Positions 20,365-31,813 are shown, counted from the stretch's first letter. The stretch: DNA of 64,000 nt from Mannheimia granulomatis (GCF_011455695.1 NZ_CP015030.1:1302001-1366000); one strand, 5' to 3'. A program made the numbers and translations. The notes: generated by a model not told the origin, from the sequence alone.

Positions 20365-21174
20365 TCATTTTTTCTTCTGCGTTTTAGATTGAACAGTATG
20401 AACTTCAAGAATTAACTTCTTGCCTTGCTCGTTTTCTATTTCTATTTTAGCCGGCGGGTTGCTGTTTTGATGCAAAATTGCAACAATATTTTCGCCTTGT
20501 GCCATCTCTTCAAACTGCCCTGTTACTTTAAATTTTGCTGCTTCAATATCGCTTTCAAAAATCAAAAATGTACCGAGTGGCGTTACCCGAATATTTTTTA
20601 GCCCCAAATTCTCTTTGCTCACAGTTTTATATTGAGGTGCTTTCTTATTTTTAACTGCCGCTAAAGATGCTTTATCAGTCGCAATATTAAAAATTTCTTG
20701 TAATCGGTTCGAGTTCGCATTATTAGCTGGGGTATTTGAAGCAGTCTCTGTTCTCTCCTCTGAGCTTTCAAACACAATATCGCCCACAAACTGCTCTTCT
20801 TGCGTTGAAGCCTTTATTAAAGGCTCCCCACCTTTGGAAGAGATAACAATAAAAAGACGGCTACCGATTTTTTCAAAACGAATATCTGCATCAGATAACT
20901 GATTTTCAATCTGCTCTTGAATCATTTTAATCGCTGTTTCATTCTCATTTTGGATAATGACTTTACGATTAATATCAATATCATAGGCAATAAAACCAAC
21001 TTTCAAACGCTGAGATAGCTGTTGAAGCAAATTTCCAACACTACCCTCGTAAGATAGACGTACTTTTGCCTGCTCATAGCGTGTAATGTTCGTATCTTCA
21101 CTTGCAACAGCTAGTGTGTGCATAAATAATCCAGCTATGCCGATAATCAAACTCTTTCTAAACAACCGTTTCAT
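20365..21174 (-). CDS. Exported protein with secretin/TonB N-terminal (STN)-like domain, function unknown
   Basis: I do not recognise a named family. The 269-residue protein starts with a signal peptide (MKRLFRKSLIIGIAGLFMH, cut near AVAS). Residues about 30-105 read VRLSYEGSVGNLLQQLSQRL, then GFIAYDI and VIIQNENETA, which resembles the small STN/DotD fold found at the N-terminus of secretins and some transfer proteins. The remainder has a low-complexity Thr/Asn/Ser linker near 140-165 and a beta-rich tail ending in KTQKKK. GGGAGAG before the ATG at 21174 decides the start. It has no secretin core. It lies between lptF and pepA, which are normally adjacent, so it is probably an insertion. Confidence 0.55.
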   Translation of the reverse strand: MKRLFRKSLIIGIAGLFMHTLAVASEDTNITRYEQAKVRLSYEGSVGNLLQQLSQRLKVGFIAYDIDINRKVIIQNENETAIKMIQEQIENQLSDADIRFEKIGSRLFIVISSKGGEPLIKASTQEEQFVGDIVFESSEERTETASNTPANNANSNRLQEIFNIATDKASLAAVKNKKAPQYKTVSKENLGLKNIRVTPLGTFLIFESDIEAAKFKVTGQFEEMAQGENIVAILHQNSNPPAKIEIENEQGKKLILEVHTVQSKTQKKK

Positions 21175-21406
21175 ATTCTCTCCCTCTTCCATTCGGTATC
21201 AAAATCCTCTGCTAGTATAAAGTAAGCAGCCCTACAAACAAGTCAAATCGCCTTTTTGACAGCAAAATTTAGCAAAATTTCAACCTTAAACAATAATCTG
21301 TTTAAAATTTATATTTAAGGGTATATTTTCCGCTATAAATACTTGTAATTTAACTCATTAATCGTTAAGTTAACCGCAATTTTAGCTCACTTAAAAGGAG
21401 ATAATA

Positions 21407-22903
21407 ATGGAATTTAGTGTAAAAAACGGCAGTGTAGAAAAACAACGAACAGCATGCTTAGTCGTTGGAGTCTATGAACCAAGACGCTTGTCTTCCTCTG
21501 CAGAACAACTTGACAAATTAAGTCAAGGTTATATTAGTACCTTACTCAGACGAGGTGATTTAGAAGGCAAGGCAGGTCAAACTCTCTTATTACACAATGT
21601 GCCGAATGTACCCGCTGATAGAGTGTTATTAGTCGGCTGCGGTAAAGAACGAGAATTAACCGAACGTCAGTATAAACAAATTATCCAAAAAACCGTTCAA
21701 GCAATTAATGAAACCGGCTCAATGGAAATGGTCTGTTTTTTAACAGAATTACATGTTAAAGCCAGAACACCTTACTGGAATGTGCGATTTGCCGTTGAAG
21801 CTATCCAAGAAAATCAATATGCCTATAACGATTTCAAAAGCATCAAGCCGGAAGTGCGCCGTGAGTTACGCCGCGTAATTTTTAATGTTGCTCATCGCAA
21901 AGATTTAGCTGATGCAGAACGAGCATTAGAACACGGCAAAGCTGTTGCGTTAGGCATCACAAGTGCTAAAAATGTAGCAAATTGTCCACCTAATGTTTGC
22001 AATCCAAAATATTTATCCCAATTAGCTCAAGGCTTAGCGGAGGAATATGGTTCTATATCCACAACCGTTATTGATGAATCTCAAATGGCGACTTTAGGTA
22101 TGAATGCTTATTTAGCGGTATCACGCGCATCAGAAAATGAGGCATTCTTGTCAGTTATTGAATATAAAGGTAGCCCAAATCCTCAAGATAAACCGATAGT
22201 GCTGGTTGGAAAAGGCTTAACTTTCGACTCAGGTGGTTTATCTATCAAGCCGGCTGAAGCAATGGACGAAATGAAATATGATATGTGCGGTGCAGCAAGT
22301 GTTTACGGTACAATGAAAGCCATTGCTGAAATGAAATTACCGCTTAATGTCATTGGACTTTTAGCTGGTTGTGAAAATGCAGTAGATGGCAAAGCTTACC
22401 GCCCGGGCGATATTCTTACTACAATGTCCGGCTTAACGGTTGAAGTGTTAAATACCGATGCAGAAGGGCGTTTGGTACTATGCGATACTCTTACCTATGT
22501 CGAGCGTTTTGAGCCGGAATTAGTTATTGATATTGCCACTTTAACAGGAGCTTGTATGATTGCTCTTGGCAATCATAACAGCGGTTTGATGAGTACGTCT
22601 AATAGCTTGGCAAATGAATTATTGCACGCGGCAGACCAAGCCGATGACAAAGCATGGCGTTTGCCTCTTGGCGAGGAATACCAGGAGCAGCTAAAATCAA
22701 ACTTTGCCGATTTAGCCAATATCGGTGGGCGTTTAGGTGGGGCTATTACCGCAGGACAATTCCTCTCTAACTTCACCAAAAAATACACTTGGGCTCACTT
22801 AGATATTGCCGGTACTGCTTGGAAATCAGGTGCAGCCAAAGGGGCGACAGGCCGCCCGGTTCCTTTATTAACGCAGTTCTTAATCAATAAAGCTCACGCT
22901 TAA
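21407..22903 (+). CDS. pepA: Leucyl aminopeptidase (cytosol aminopeptidase PepA)
   Basis: PepA is a hexameric M17 metallopeptidase removing N-terminal residues; in E. coli it also binds DNA in Xer recombination and carAB control. The 498-residue protein has the M17 core: [33 protein letters not shown] and the signature [14 protein letters not shown], which together supply the two metal sites and the catalytic Lys and Arg. A glycine-rich [15 protein letters not shown] follows. An AAAAGGAG site precedes the ATG. It diverges from the STN-like gene and lptF. Confidence 0.96.
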   Translation: MEFSVKNGSVEKQRTACLVVGVYEPRRLSSSAEQLDKLSQGYISTLLRRGDLEGKAGQTLLLHNVPNVPADRVLLVGCGKERELTERQYKQIIQKTVQAINETGSMEMVCFLTELHVKARTPYWNVRFAVEAIQENQYAYNDFKSIKPEVRRELRRVIFNVAHRKDLADAERALEHGKAVALGITSAKNVANCPPNVCNPKYLSQLAQGLAEEYGSISTTVIDESQMATLGMNAYLAVSRASENEAFLSVIEYKGSPNPQDKPIVLVGKGLTFDSGGLSIKPAEAMDEMKYDMCGAASVYGTMKAIAEMKLPLNVIGLLAGCENAVDGKAYRPGDILTTMSGLTVEVLNTDAEGRLVLCDTLTYVERFEPELVIDIATLTGACMIALGNHNSGLMSTSNSLANELLHAADQADDKAWRLPLGEEYQEQLKSNFADLANIGGRLGGAITAGQFLSNFTKKYTWAHLDIAGTAWKSGAAKGATGRPVPLLTQFLINKAHA

Positions 22904-22909
22904 CTAATA

Positions 22910-22956
22910 ACAAGCGGTTAAAATTTGCAAATTTTTTGCTAAATTTAACCGCTTGT
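22910..22956. terminator. Inverted USS pair between pepA and the OLD-family gene
   Basis: ACAAGCGGTTAAAATT (from 22910) faces AATTTAACCGCTTGT (to 22956), separated by TGCAAATTTTTTGCT-type sequence. It lies between convergent genes. The right arm also encodes the last three residues and stop codon of the OLD-family protein. Confidence 0.75.
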
Positions 22957-24516
22957 ATTCAATTGACTCTCTTTATTTATCAAGGCTAGCACATTTATAA
23001 ACAATTTTTTAAATAAAGGCGGAACGGAATGTTCGCCTCGATTTCGCATTTCATTAGATAAAGCAATCGCTAAATCGGGCTTTGATGTCTGTTGGATAGC
23101 TCGTTTAATAATATAAGATATCGGAAATTTTTCTTGTGAGCGCCAATTTGCTAAACGGACAAACACATTGCGTAACCCCGCTTTATAGAAGAAATGTTCA
23201 ATATCCTTTTGTGGCAAAGTAGTCAAGCGCTTAGAGAACTCTTCGTCCATACTTTTAACTGTTTCTGTATAACGCTTTCCTGCCTCATCACCATCGGTTA
23301 AAACATACCACTCAATTCCCATTGCCCTTGCATATTTGATAAGCGGACGTAGCCCACATTGTGCAAACTCAACAATTTTGATACCTTCCATCTCCAAATT
23401 AATCTCAAGTAACTTTGCCAATTCACTTAAAATCCAAACCTCTGTTTCGCCTTCAACTAAAATCCACGCTCGAGCAAATAAAACCAAGCCGCGGTTATGG
23501 TGAATATGGAAGGTTAATTTCCGCAAATCATCTTTACCAAGATGGCTTCTATCTAAAAGATAAGCCTGAGTACGATCTTGATAGCGAACCAAACGGCAAA
23601 TTTCTTTTAAAGGAACTTGAGAAACCACCTCCATTGAATTGGTTGTGGTAATACGTTGGCTTGGTAACAAGCTTAACAACTCCCAAAAAATCGCGATCAT
23701 TCTAGGATGTAATTGAGCATTAAGATCTTCAAATAGAATAATCGGCTTATCTATGCTATTACCTTCTTGATTAAACAGAAATAATGCTGAAATATGGTGT
23801 TGAACTTTCTCTCTTAGGATCTCATTCTGATTAAGCCGCAAACATAGCGATTTAACCTTTTCCCACCATAAGCTGGTATCTTGCATACCAGTTTTCATTA
23901 AAGTACGACTTTGAGCCGTTAGAAAATAGTATTTCAAAAGCGAGGAAAGCGCATTTAGCTCTCGTTGAAACTCATCTTGATGCTCATAGTGACTCTGTAG
24001 AAGTAGCTCATCATGTACCCGCTTATTCAAACGTGCATCACGCAGACGATAAACCGAGTGTTGCCGAATAAAACGCTTAATAAGTTTTTCAGCTTGATGA
24101 AGTGAAATCGGTTTTAAATGTTGATCGACAAAATGATATTCAGTTATCACACTATCTTTGGTTAGTTTACCACTGACTTTTAGCGACAATTGCCGCAACT
24201 GCTCATTTAAAGGAAAAAAGAACGAGAGATAAGGAGAAAACCTTTCTGATAAATGCTCATCTACCTGTTCTTCAGAAAAAGTAAACACAAGTTCAATATC
24301 TTGCACTTGCTTAGGTGTTTGAGAATATTGGATATGAAAATCTTTAAAAGTAAACTGATATAACTCATTTTCAAGATTAAAAATCAGGCTAAGGGCATCA
24401 ATTAAGCTTGATTTTCCCCATGAATTCTCACCAATTAATACCATATTGGGAAGTAAAGGGAGAGATAAGCGATTAATACCACGAAAACCTGAAATTTCAA
24501 TCTGCTTTAAATACAT
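22945..24516 (-). CDS. OLD-family ATP-dependent endonuclease (YbjD-like)
   Basis: A 523-residue protein with an N-terminal SMC-like ATPase half (Walker A GENSWGKSSLIDALSLIF near residue 32). A C-terminal Toprim domain shows LVEGETEVWILSEL near 350 and YVLTDGDEAGKRY near 420. This is the architecture of OLD (overcoming lysogenization defect) nucleases and of E. coli YbjD (DUF2813), which it matches in overall layout and length. The physiological role is not known; related proteins act in phage defence or DNA repair. The gene is flanked by housekeeping genes and has no adjacent UvrD-like partner of the Gabija type. The last codons (Asn-Thr-Ser-Gly-stop) coincide with a USS. Confidence 0.8.
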   Translation of the reverse strand: MYLKQIEISGFRGINRLSLPLLPNMVLIGENSWGKSSLIDALSLIFNLENELYQFTFKDFHIQYSQTPKQVQDIELVFTFSEEQVDEHLSERFSPYLSFFFPLNEQLRQLSLKVSGKLTKDSVITEYHFVDQHLKPISLHQAEKLIKRFIRQHSVYRLRDARLNKRVHDELLLQSHYEHQDEFQRELNALSSLLKYYFLTAQSRTLMKTGMQDTSLWWEKVKSLCLRLNQNEILREKVQHHISALFLFNQEGNSIDKPIILFEDLNAQLHPRMIAIFWELLSLLPSQRITTTNSMEVVSQVPLKEICRLVRYQDRTQAYLLDRSHLGKDDLRKLTFHIHHNRGLVLFARAWILVEGETEVWILSELAKLLEINLEMEGIKIVEFAQCGLRPLIKYARAMGIEWYVLTDGDEAGKRYTETVKSMDEEFSKRLTTLPQKDIEHFFYKAGLRNVFVRLANWRSQEKFPISYIIKRAIQQTSKPDLAIALSNEMRNRGEHSVPPLFKKLFINVLALINKESQLNTSG

Positions 24517-24534
24517 AAATCTGTCTCTATCAGC

Positions 24535-25902
24535 TTAATTTTTTATAATTTCGTAGCACGGCTGATAAGCTTCTCCGGTTGGTATCTTCATACGATGCTG
24601 TACGATAAAACTTTCTAGCAACTGATCAATACTCTCCATTAAAGCCTTATCACCGTGCAATTTAAATACACCGTATTTTTCAATTAAGTCTGAAGTTTCC
24701 GGCTTAATATTCCCTGCTACAATGCCGGAAAAAGCACGACGTAAATTCGCTGCTAACTTCTCTGAAGGTTGATTTAGACTCAAGTCCAAATTCGCCATAT
24801 TCTCATGAGTTGGAATAAACGGCTTGATAAAATCTTCTTCAATCTTTAACGACCAATTAAAACTGTAAGCATCGCCACTTTCATAACGGCTATTTTTAAC
24901 TTCATACATAGATTGTTTCACTTTACGTGCAACCAAAACCGGATCATCAATAATGATTTCATACAAACTACGAGCTTCCTCACCCAATACCTTGCCAATA
25001 AATTGATCAATAGCGTAAAAATATTCTGCCGACTCCTTCGGGGCTGTTAAGATAAGCGGTAATTTCTGTGCGTGATTCGCCGGATTTAATTTAATACCGA
25101 TAATATAAAGTAATTCCTCCAACGTACCCGGACCACCCGGAAAGACCACAATCGCATGCCCCAAACGCACAAAAGCTTCTAAGCGTTTTTCAATATCCGG
25201 CATAATCACCAATTCATTAACAATCGGATTAGGTGGCTCAGAAGCAATAATTGAAGGTTCAGTAACCCCAATAAAACGCCCATTTTTATAACGCTGATTA
25301 GCATGGCCGATTGCCGCCCCTTTCATCGGAGCTTCCATCACCCCAGCGCCACAGCCGGTCACAATATTAAGTTCACGCAAGCCAAATTCTTGTCCTACTG
25401 CACGGCAATATTGGTATTCAATTTCATTGATAGAATGACCGCCCCAGCACACAACTAAATTTGGATCAGTATTCATTTCAATCGCTTTTGCATTACGCAA
25501 AATTGAAAATACCGTATTGGTTGTTAAAGTCTCCAAAGAGGTTTCTTCAAACGGTCGGATCGTATTTTTCAACGCATTAACAAACACAATATCCCTTAAC
25601 ACCGCAAAAAGATGGTATTGAATATTTAAGATCATCTTACCATCAACAAAGGCACTTTCCGGTGGGTTATGCAACTCCAGCGATACGCCTTTTTCGCGAG
25701 TGAGTAGGCGGATTTCAAAATCAGGATACTGATTTAACAAGGCCCGACTGTCATCCGTATGAGCTCCTGAATTCAGAACTGCTAATGAGCAATTACGATA
25801 AAGTTGATATAAATTCCCTTGCGTATTTTTTGCCAATAATTGCATTTCCAAATGGGAAAGCTGCTCCATACTACCTTTCGGATTTACTCTGTGTACTGCC
25901 AT
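24535..25902 (-). CDS. ppnN: Pyrimidine/purine nucleotide 5'-monophosphate nucleosidase PpnN (YgdH)
   Basis: PpnN cleaves nucleoside 5'-monophosphates to base and ribose 5-phosphate and in E. coli is controlled by (p)ppGpp. The 455-residue protein has the central LOG/Rossmann domain with [20 protein letters not shown] and the nucleotide motif [16 protein letters not shown], flanked by the N- and C-terminal extensions typical of YgdH. Length agrees with the E. coli protein. The call as PpnN rather than a plain LOG-family protein depends on those extensions. It is followed on the minus strand by the OLD-family gene 18 bases on. Confidence 0.93.
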   Translation of the reverse strand: MAVHRVNPKGSMEQLSHLEMQLLAKNTQGNLYQLYRNCSLAVLNSGAHTDDSRALLNQYPDFEIRLLTREKGVSLELHNPPESAFVDGKMILNIQYHLFAVLRDIVFVNALKNTIRPFEETSLETLTTNTVFSILRNAKAIEMNTDPNLVVCWGGHSINEIEYQYCRAVGQEFGLRELNIVTGCGAGVMEAPMKGAAIGHANQRYKNGRFIGVTEPSIIASEPPNPIVNELVIMPDIEKRLEAFVRLGHAIVVFPGGPGTLEELLYIIGIKLNPANHAQKLPLILTAPKESAEYFYAIDQFIGKVLGEEARSLYEIIIDDPVLVARKVKQSMYEVKNSRYESGDAYSFNWSLKIEEDFIKPFIPTHENMANLDLSLNQPSEKLAANLRRAFSGIVAGNIKPETSDLIEKYGVFKLHGDKALMESIDQLLESFIVQHRMKIPTGEAYQPCYEIIKN

Positions 25903-25946
25903 TTTCGCTCCTTTTTTGCAAGATATTCTTCAAATAAGACCGCTTG

Positions 25947-26705
25947 TTACTTCAATAGTTTATCAATTACACGGCTAACCGCAAAAAAACCGAAAGTTGC
26001 AGTAACCATTGTTACCGCACCAAAGCCGTTGGCACAATTCATTGTAGCGGAAATTTCACAACCCTCACCCATTTTCGGGAAAATTAATTGCTGAGTGGAC
26101 GACACACATTCCACACCAAATTTACTTTTATTGCTAAATCCATATTCTTTACGCAACAAGGTACGAACCCTTGCCGCCAAAGGATCTTGCACGGTTTTGC
26201 TTAAATCGGTAATCTGAATTTGTGTTGGGTCAGTCTGCCCTCCGGCCCCACCGGTAGTAATTAATTTGATTTTATTACGCTTACAGTAAGCAATTAAAGC
26301 CGCCTTGGTTTTCACCGAGTCAATCGCATCAATTACATAATCATAGCCACGATTAAGGTAGTCCGGAATATTTTCAGGGGTGATAAAATCATCAATAATC
26401 TCCACCACACATTCAGGGTTAATTCTCTCAATGCGTTCTTTCATTGCCTCGGTTTTCAGCTGAGCCACTGTGCCACTCATTGCATGAATTTGGCGATTGA
26501 TATTAGTCACACAAATATCGTCCATATCAATCATGGTAATCTTGCCAATACCCGAACGAGCCAAAGCCTCCACCGCCCAAGATCCCACGCCACCAATGCC
26601 GATCACACAAATATGCGAACGGCGTAGCTTTTCAAGCCCTTCAGGCGTATAAAGGCGGCCAATACCGCCAAAACGCTGTTCGTAGTTGTCGATTCTCTCT
26701 GCCAT
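25947..26705 (-). CDS. tcdA: tRNA threonylcarbamoyladenosine dehydratase TcdA (CsdL)
   Basis: TcdA is an E1/ThiF-like enzyme that uses ATP to cyclise t6A37 in tRNA to ct6A. The 252-residue protein has the nucleotide motif VIGIGGVGSWAVEALARSG, IDMDDICVTNINRQ and DAIDSVKTKAALI, plus the family's GFGAVTMVTATFG stretch at the end. The frame is open to 26753 into uup, but the standard N-terminus (MAERIDNYEQRFGG) gives an ATG at 26705, one base after the uup stop codon. With tsaE at 9.5 kb it belongs to the same tRNA modification pathway. Confidence 0.95.
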   Translation of the reverse strand: MAERIDNYEQRFGGIGRLYTPEGLEKLRRSHICVIGIGGVGSWAVEALARSGIGKITMIDMDDICVTNINRQIHAMSGTVAQLKTEAMKERIERINPECVVEIIDDFITPENIPDYLNRGYDYVIDAIDSVKTKAALIAYCKRNKIKLITTGGAGGQTDPTQIQITDLSKTVQDPLAARVRTLLRKEYGFSNKSKFGVECVSSTQQLIFPKMGEGCEISATMNCANGFGAVTMVTATFGFFAVSRVIDKLLK

Positions 26706-26706
26706 T

Positions 26707-28638
26707 TTAAACGTTCCCGTTTTTAATATTTTCCAACTCTTCCCAACGCTCAAAGGCTTGCTCTAACGCGAGTTCTGTATCCGCAAGTTGCTGTAATTTC
26801 GCTTGAGTATAAGTCTGATCTTTAGCAAAGAAATCAGCACTGTTTACCTCAGCTTGCAAGGCTTCAATATCTGCTTCTAGGGCTTCCATTTTTGCAGGCA
26901 ACTCATCAAGCTCACGTTGGTCTTTGTAAGAAAGCTTGACCTTTTTCGCTTCATTTTTTAGCTTTTCTTGCTTCGGTTGTTCTACTGCAAGCGGTTCTTT
27001 TTTAGCGGAATTTTGCAAATTATCTGCACGGGTAGCGTGGTAATTATCTTGCTGCTGTTTGGCATCAAAATAGCCGCCGATATATTTATTCAGCACGCCG
27101 TTGCCTTCAAAGAAGTAGCACTCTTCCACCGTGTTATCAATAAATTGACGGTCGTGGCTCACCACCAGCAACGTGCCTTGATAATCGGCAAGCATCTCTT
27201 CCAACAGCTCTAGCGTTTCCACATCCAAATCATTGGTCGGTTCGTCCAGAATCAATAAATTATTCGGTTTCAGCAATAATTTTGCCAATAACAAACGATT
27301 ACGCTCCCCACCCGACAAGGCTTTCACCGGGGTCATTGCCCGTTTCGGTGGGAAGAGGAAATCTTGCAAATAGCCTAAAACATGGCGTTTTACGCCATTG
27401 ACTTCCACATCTTGTTTACCGTCAGCTACGTTATCCATCACGGTTTTTTCTAAATCTAATTCCGCACGGTATTGGTCAAAATAGGCAACTTCTAATTTTG
27501 TACCGCAGCGGACTGAGCCAAAAGTTGGCTGTAATTCGCCTAACAAGAGTTTAATGAAAGTCGTTTTACCACAACCGTTCGGACCAACTAAAGCAATTTT
27601 ATCTCCACGTTGAATCGTTGCTGTAAAGTTTTTGAGCAGCGTTTTGCCCTCAATTTCATAACTTGCATTTTCAATCTCAAACACAATTTTGCCGGAGCGT
27701 GCAGTTTGGTCGAGCTGAATTTTCGCTGTGCCCTGCACCTCACGGCGGTTACGGCGTTCTTCCCTCAAAGCTTTTAAGGCACGTACACGCCCCTCATTAC
27801 GCGTGCGGCGAGCTTTAATGCCTTGACGAATCCAGACTTCCTCTTGTGCAAGTTTTTTATCAAAAAGCTCATTTTGCAAAGCCTCAACCCGCAAATCTTC
27901 TGCTTTTTCTTCTAAATATTTATCGTAATTGCTCGGATAAGACACCAACTTACCGCGGTCTAAATCCACAATACGGGTCGCCATTTTGCGGATAAACGAA
28001 CGGTCGTGGGAAATAAAGATGATCGAGCCTTTGAAATTGAGCAATAAATCTTCAAGCCACGTAATCGCTTCCACATCCAAATGGTTAGTTGGCTCATCTA
28101 ATAAGAGAATATCCGGATCTGCTACTAAGGCACGAGCTAAAGCTGCACGGCGAACCCAGCCACCTGATAATTCGCATAGACGTTTTTCAGGATCAAGCTC
28201 CAATAATTTCAAGGTATCTTGAATCCGATTTTCAAACTGCCAGCCGTTGTTATGCTCTAATTGTGCTTGAATATGGGATAATTTCGCCAATAGCTCATCG
28301 CTATAATCGGTCAGCATTTGTTGAGAAATGTAGTGATATTGCTTTAAAAGATCGCTTAAATGAGCAATTCCTTCCGCCACATAATCAAATACCGTATCTT
28401 GAATATGACGTGGTGGATCTTGTTCAAGACGAGTGACCACAATATCTTTCTCAAAAATCAACTTGCCGTCATCAAGCTGTACTTCACTGGCAAGCACTTT
28501 CATTAAAGTCGATTTGCCCGCCCCGTTTCTTCCTACCAAACAAACCCGCTCGTTCGGCTCGATGTGTAATTCAGTGTGATCTAATAAAGGATGATCGCCA
28601 AAACCTAAATAGGCGTTGGATAAATTAAGTAATGCCAT
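26707..28638 (-). CDS. uup: ABC-F ATPase Uup
   Basis: Uup is a soluble ABC-F protein acting on ribosomes or recombination intermediates; loss in E. coli raises precise transposon excision. The 643-residue protein has two ABC domains: Walker A GRNGAGKSTL (near residue 37) with LSGGWVRRAALARAL and LLDEPTNHLD, then GPNGCGKTTF (near 353) with LSGGERNRLLLAKLL and LILDEPTNDLD. A C-terminal coiled coil from about residue 560 to 640 is the Uup hallmark separating it from EttA. It abuts the restriction island (hsdR stop at 28721). Confidence 0.95.
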   Translation of the reverse strand: MALLNLSNAYLGFGDHPLLDHTELHIEPNERVCLVGRNGAGKSTLMKVLASEVQLDDGKLIFEKDIVVTRLEQDPPRHIQDTVFDYVAEGIAHLSDLLKQYHYISQQMLTDYSDELLAKLSHIQAQLEHNNGWQFENRIQDTLKLLELDPEKRLCELSGGWVRRAALARALVADPDILLLDEPTNHLDVEAITWLEDLLLNFKGSIIFISHDRSFIRKMATRIVDLDRGKLVSYPSNYDKYLEEKAEDLRVEALQNELFDKKLAQEEVWIRQGIKARRTRNEGRVRALKALREERRNRREVQGTAKIQLDQTARSGKIVFEIENASYEIEGKTLLKNFTATIQRGDKIALVGPNGCGKTTFIKLLLGELQPTFGSVRCGTKLEVAYFDQYRAELDLEKTVMDNVADGKQDVEVNGVKRHVLGYLQDFLFPPKRAMTPVKALSGGERNRLLLAKLLLKPNNLLILDEPTNDLDVETLELLEEMLADYQGTLLVVSHDRQFIDNTVEECYFFEGNGVLNKYIGGYFDAKQQQDNYHATRADNLQNSAKKEPLAVEQPKQEKLKNEAKKVKLSYKDQRELDELPAKMEALEADIEALQAEVNSADFFAKDQTYTQAKLQQLADTELALEQAFERWEELENIKNGNV

Positions 28639-28691
28639 AGTTTTTATATCAGAATGATTTTACAAATTTTAAATTGCTTGATTATAAAAGA

Positions 28692-28713
28692 AGGATGGAA
28701 CATAGCCCATCCT
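28692..28713 (-). terminator. Terminator of the hsd operon
   Basis: AGGATGG and CCATCCT form a seven-base stem with an eight-base loop; read on the minus strand the stem is followed by TCTTTTAT. It lies just beyond the hsdR stop. Confidence 0.7.
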
Positions 28714-28720
28714 ATATACT

Positions 28721-31700
28721 TTAAGATAAAAATCCGCCAACCCCTTTAAACTTCTCTACAAAAGCCACGACTTTCTGAAAAACCGTCTGCTTTTTAGTCT
28801 TATATTGTGGATTTAGCGGGCTCATTTTAGGTAGAAGATCATTTAAATCTGTACCATTTTCGCTAGCATATTCTCGTTTAAGAGAGGCCATTATATACCT
28901 CTTCGCCGCATCTATATTTAAACTTTCGCTCTCAATTAAGCTATCCGCTTCTCTTTTTTGCTCTTGCTGAGCAAAGCGGAAAAATTCATCAATAACAGTT
29001 GCTTTATCAGGAATTTTATCTAAATCGGTTTGATGGATAAAATCAACAACTAGACTCTCTTTTGCTCGATTATCAATGCTCGCACGAATTGTTCGGCGAA
29101 TTTCTTCAATCAATGCTGGTTTGTTTTTGAGTTTCTTATTATGTTCAAAGATCAACTCTAAAATATAATCTAAATTGATCTCTTGGGATTTTAATAAATC
29201 GACTTCAAAAACGACATCGCTCCAATCAATTTGAGATTTTTCCGCATTGCCGTTTTGAGTTCGTTTCCTTTGCCATTCACGAATATCGTTATAGGCAGAA
29301 CGATAATCTTGTAGCTGCCTATCAGATAAAATCACGTTATTGTTCGGAAGATATAGGCCTTCAGGCTCTTTCAATGCATTGTCTGAATATGTGGTGTTTT
29401 TTAATGCGTAAAATTCATCGTAATTATGCAACACATTTTCCAAACGCAGATACTCGCTAAATAGTTTGGTAAAGGCTTTTTTATCTTCCTCGGTGTCAAG
29501 CTGAGTCGGATCTGGGAATGTCATTTGTAGTGCCTTAACAACCTCTCGATAACCTCGATGATAATTTCCATTAGTATCTTGATAGCCGTCCATATATTCT
29601 TTGAAACTATGCTCTAATACGATATTTCGAGTATTCGTATTACCAAACAACGTAATGGCATCTATCGTATCTTGCTCCAAATTACGGAAGGTGACAATAT
29701 TCCCGAAAGCCTTGGTTGCATCATAAATACGGTTTGTACGGGAAAAGGCTTGTATTAAGCCGTGATAACGCAGATTTTTATCCACAAATAGCGTATTCAG
29801 TTTAGGGGCATCGAAACCGGTTAAAAACATACCAACAACAATCAATAAATCTACTTCTTGATTTTTAACTCTCATTGCCAAATCACGGTAGTAATTTTGG
29901 AATTCTTTGCTTTCCACACCATAATTAGTTTTAAATAACTGATTGTAATCATTGATTGCCGACGTCAAAAATTCTTTTGCTGAGCTATTCATTGCCGTTG
30001 GTTCAAAGGTTTCATCAACAATTTCACCAATCGAATTTTGCTCCTCATTTGCAGCAAAAGAAAAGATTGTTGCAATTTTTAACGGATTTTCAACCGCTTG
30101 TTGTTGAATTTTGAACTGTTCGTAATAGGCTTTTGCCGCATCAACCGAACTTACCGCAAACATCGCATTAAAGCCTTTGCCGGTAGTATTTAAGCGGTGC
30201 GTTTTTTGATTAAAATGGGTCAAAATATATTGGGTAATTTCTTTAATTCGTTCTGGATGCAATAGTGCCTGTTTATTTTCAAAAGCAGTTAACTTGTCCA
30301 AATCTTTTTCGCTTTCTATTTCACGGAATTTTGGGCGAACATTATTGTAATCTACCTTAAATTTCAACACTTTTTCATCACGAATGGCATCAGTAATGAT
30401 ATAAGAATGCAGTTGAGAACCAAATACACTGCCTGTATTTTCTGAGCCTAATGCATTACCTTTACTAATCAATTTTTCATTCTCTATTTTGTCTGGAAAA
30501 ATAGGTGTACCAGTAAATCCAAACTGGCAGAATTTTTTAAACTTTTTCTTTAAATTCTTTTGGGCCTCGCCAAATTGAGAGCGATGGCATTCATCAAAAA
30601 TAAAGACGACCGGTTGAGAATAAATTGCCAAATCACTTTCAGATTTCATTAAATTATTCAGTTTCTGAATTGTGGTAACAATAATTTTATTATCATCTTT
30701 CTCAATGTTACGCTTTAAACCTAATGTACTTTCCGAACCATTTACACTATCAGGAGAAAAGCGTTGATATTCTTTCATCGTCTGGTAATCCAGATCTTTT
30801 CTATCCACCACAAAGAACACTTTATCAATAAAATCCAATTCGGTGGCAAGACGTGCCGCTTTAAAGCTGGTGAGCGTTTTACCCGAACCTGTGGTATGCC
30901 AAATATAACCGCCGCTTTCTAAATTTCTCCAATTATTAGTTAAATAGGTATTTTGAATTTTCCACAAAATGCGTTCCGTTGCCGCAATTTGATACGGACG
31001 CATAATCAACAACGTATTACTTACATCAAATACGGAATACTGGATTAACACATTCAGTAAAGTATTTTTTTGTAAAAACGTGACGGTAAAATCTTTTAGA
31101 TCCTTAATCAAGGTATTATCCGATTTTGCCCAGTTCATCGTAAAATCAAAACTGTTTTTATCTCGCTTAGTGGTGTTGGCAAAATAACGGGTATCTGTGC
31201 CGTTAGAAATAATAAAAATTTGCAGAAATTTAAACAGTGAATTTTCTGAATTAAAGCTCTCTTTGCTATAACGATGAATTTGGTTAAAGGCTTCTCGAAT
31301 GGCCACCCCACGCTTTTTCAACTCAATTTGAACTAACGGCAAACCATTCACAAGAATCGTCACATCATAGCGATTAAAATGCGTACCTTTTTGCTCAAAT
31401 TGATTGATGACTTGCACTTTATTACGAGTAATCTCTTTTTTATCTAGTAAATAGATATTTTGAATCCGCCCGTTATCAAACACAAAATCATAAATATGAT
31501 CCTGATGAATTTTTCGGGTTTTCTCGATAATACTTTCTGAGACTTTATCGAGATATTCATCAACAAAACGTTTCCATTCTGAATCTAAAAAACGCACATT
31601 ATTTAATTTTTCCAACTGCTCACGCACATTCATCAGCAATTTTTCTTGGCTATTTAAATCAGGACGATATTCATAGCCTTGAAACTGCAAATCGGCAATC

Positions 31701-31813
31701 AATTCTTTCTCTAAATCCGCCTCGGTTTGATAATAATTTGGCTGCTCAATTTTTTCGTATTTATCTAAAACGATGAAATTGTTGGTTTCGGTGATAGGGA
31801 GAATATTCATCAT
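28721..31813 (-). CDS. hsdR: Type I restriction enzyme, R (translocase/nuclease) subunit HsdR
   Basis: The ATP-driven DNA translocase and endonuclease of a type I system. The 1030-residue protein has an N-terminal PD-(D/E)XK nuclease with Asp150 and E164-x-K166 in [11 protein letters not shown]2 helicase motifs follow: Walker A HTTGSGKT around 306-313, DECH at 407-410, FGFTGTP, then a second RecA lobe with [21 protein letters not shown] and FSRTNR. A helical C-terminal region that docks to HsdM completes it. It is the last gene of hsdM-abi-hsdS-prrC-hsdR, five bases after prrC. Two adjacent ATGs make the start uncertain by one codon. No frameshift was seen, so it should be functional. Confidence 0.96.
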   Translation of the reverse strand: MMNILPITETNNFIVLDKYEKIEQPNYYQTEADLEKELIADLQFQGYEYRPDLNSQEKLLMNVREQLEKLNNVRFLDSEWKRFVDEYLDKVSESIIEKTRKIHQDHIYDFVFDNGRIQNIYLLDKKEITRNKVQVINQFEQKGTHFNRYDVTILVNGLPLVQIELKKRGVAIREAFNQIHRYSKESFNSENSLFKFLQIFIISNGTDTRYFANTTKRDKNSFDFTMNWAKSDNTLIKDLKDFTVTFLQKNTLLNVLIQYSVFDVSNTLLIMRPYQIAATERILWKIQNTYLTNNWRNLESGGYIWHTTGSGKTLTSFKAARLATELDFIDKVFFVVDRKDLDYQTMKEYQRFSPDSVNGSESTLGLKRNIEKDDNKIIVTTIQKLNNLMKSESDLAIYSQPVVFIFDECHRSQFGEAQKNLKKKFKKFCQFGFTGTPIFPDKIENEKLISKGNALGSENTGSVFGSQLHSYIITDAIRDEKVLKFKVDYNNVRPKFREIESEKDLDKLTAFENKQALLHPERIKEITQYILTHFNQKTHRLNTTGKGFNAMFAVSSVDAAKAYYEQFKIQQQAVENPLKIATIFSFAANEEQNSIGEIVDETFEPTAMNSSAKEFLTSAINDYNQLFKTNYGVESKEFQNYYRDLAMRVKNQEVDLLIVVGMFLTGFDAPKLNTLFVDKNLRYHGLIQAFSRTNRIYDATKAFGNIVTFRNLEQDTIDAITLFGNTNTRNIVLEHSFKEYMDGYQDTNGNYHRGYREVVKALQMTFPDPTQLDTEEDKKAFTKLFSEYLRLENVLHNYDEFYALKNTTYSDNALKEPEGLYLPNNNVILSDRQLQDYRSAYNDIREWQRKRTQNGNAEKSQIDWSDVVFEVDLLKSQEINLDYILELIFEHNKKLKNKPALIEEIRRTIRASIDNRAKESLVVDFIHQTDLDKIPDKATVIDEFFRFAQQEQKREADSLIESESLNIDAAKRYIMASLKREYASENGTDLNDLLPKMSPLNPQYKTKKQTVFQKVVAFVEKFKGVGGFLS

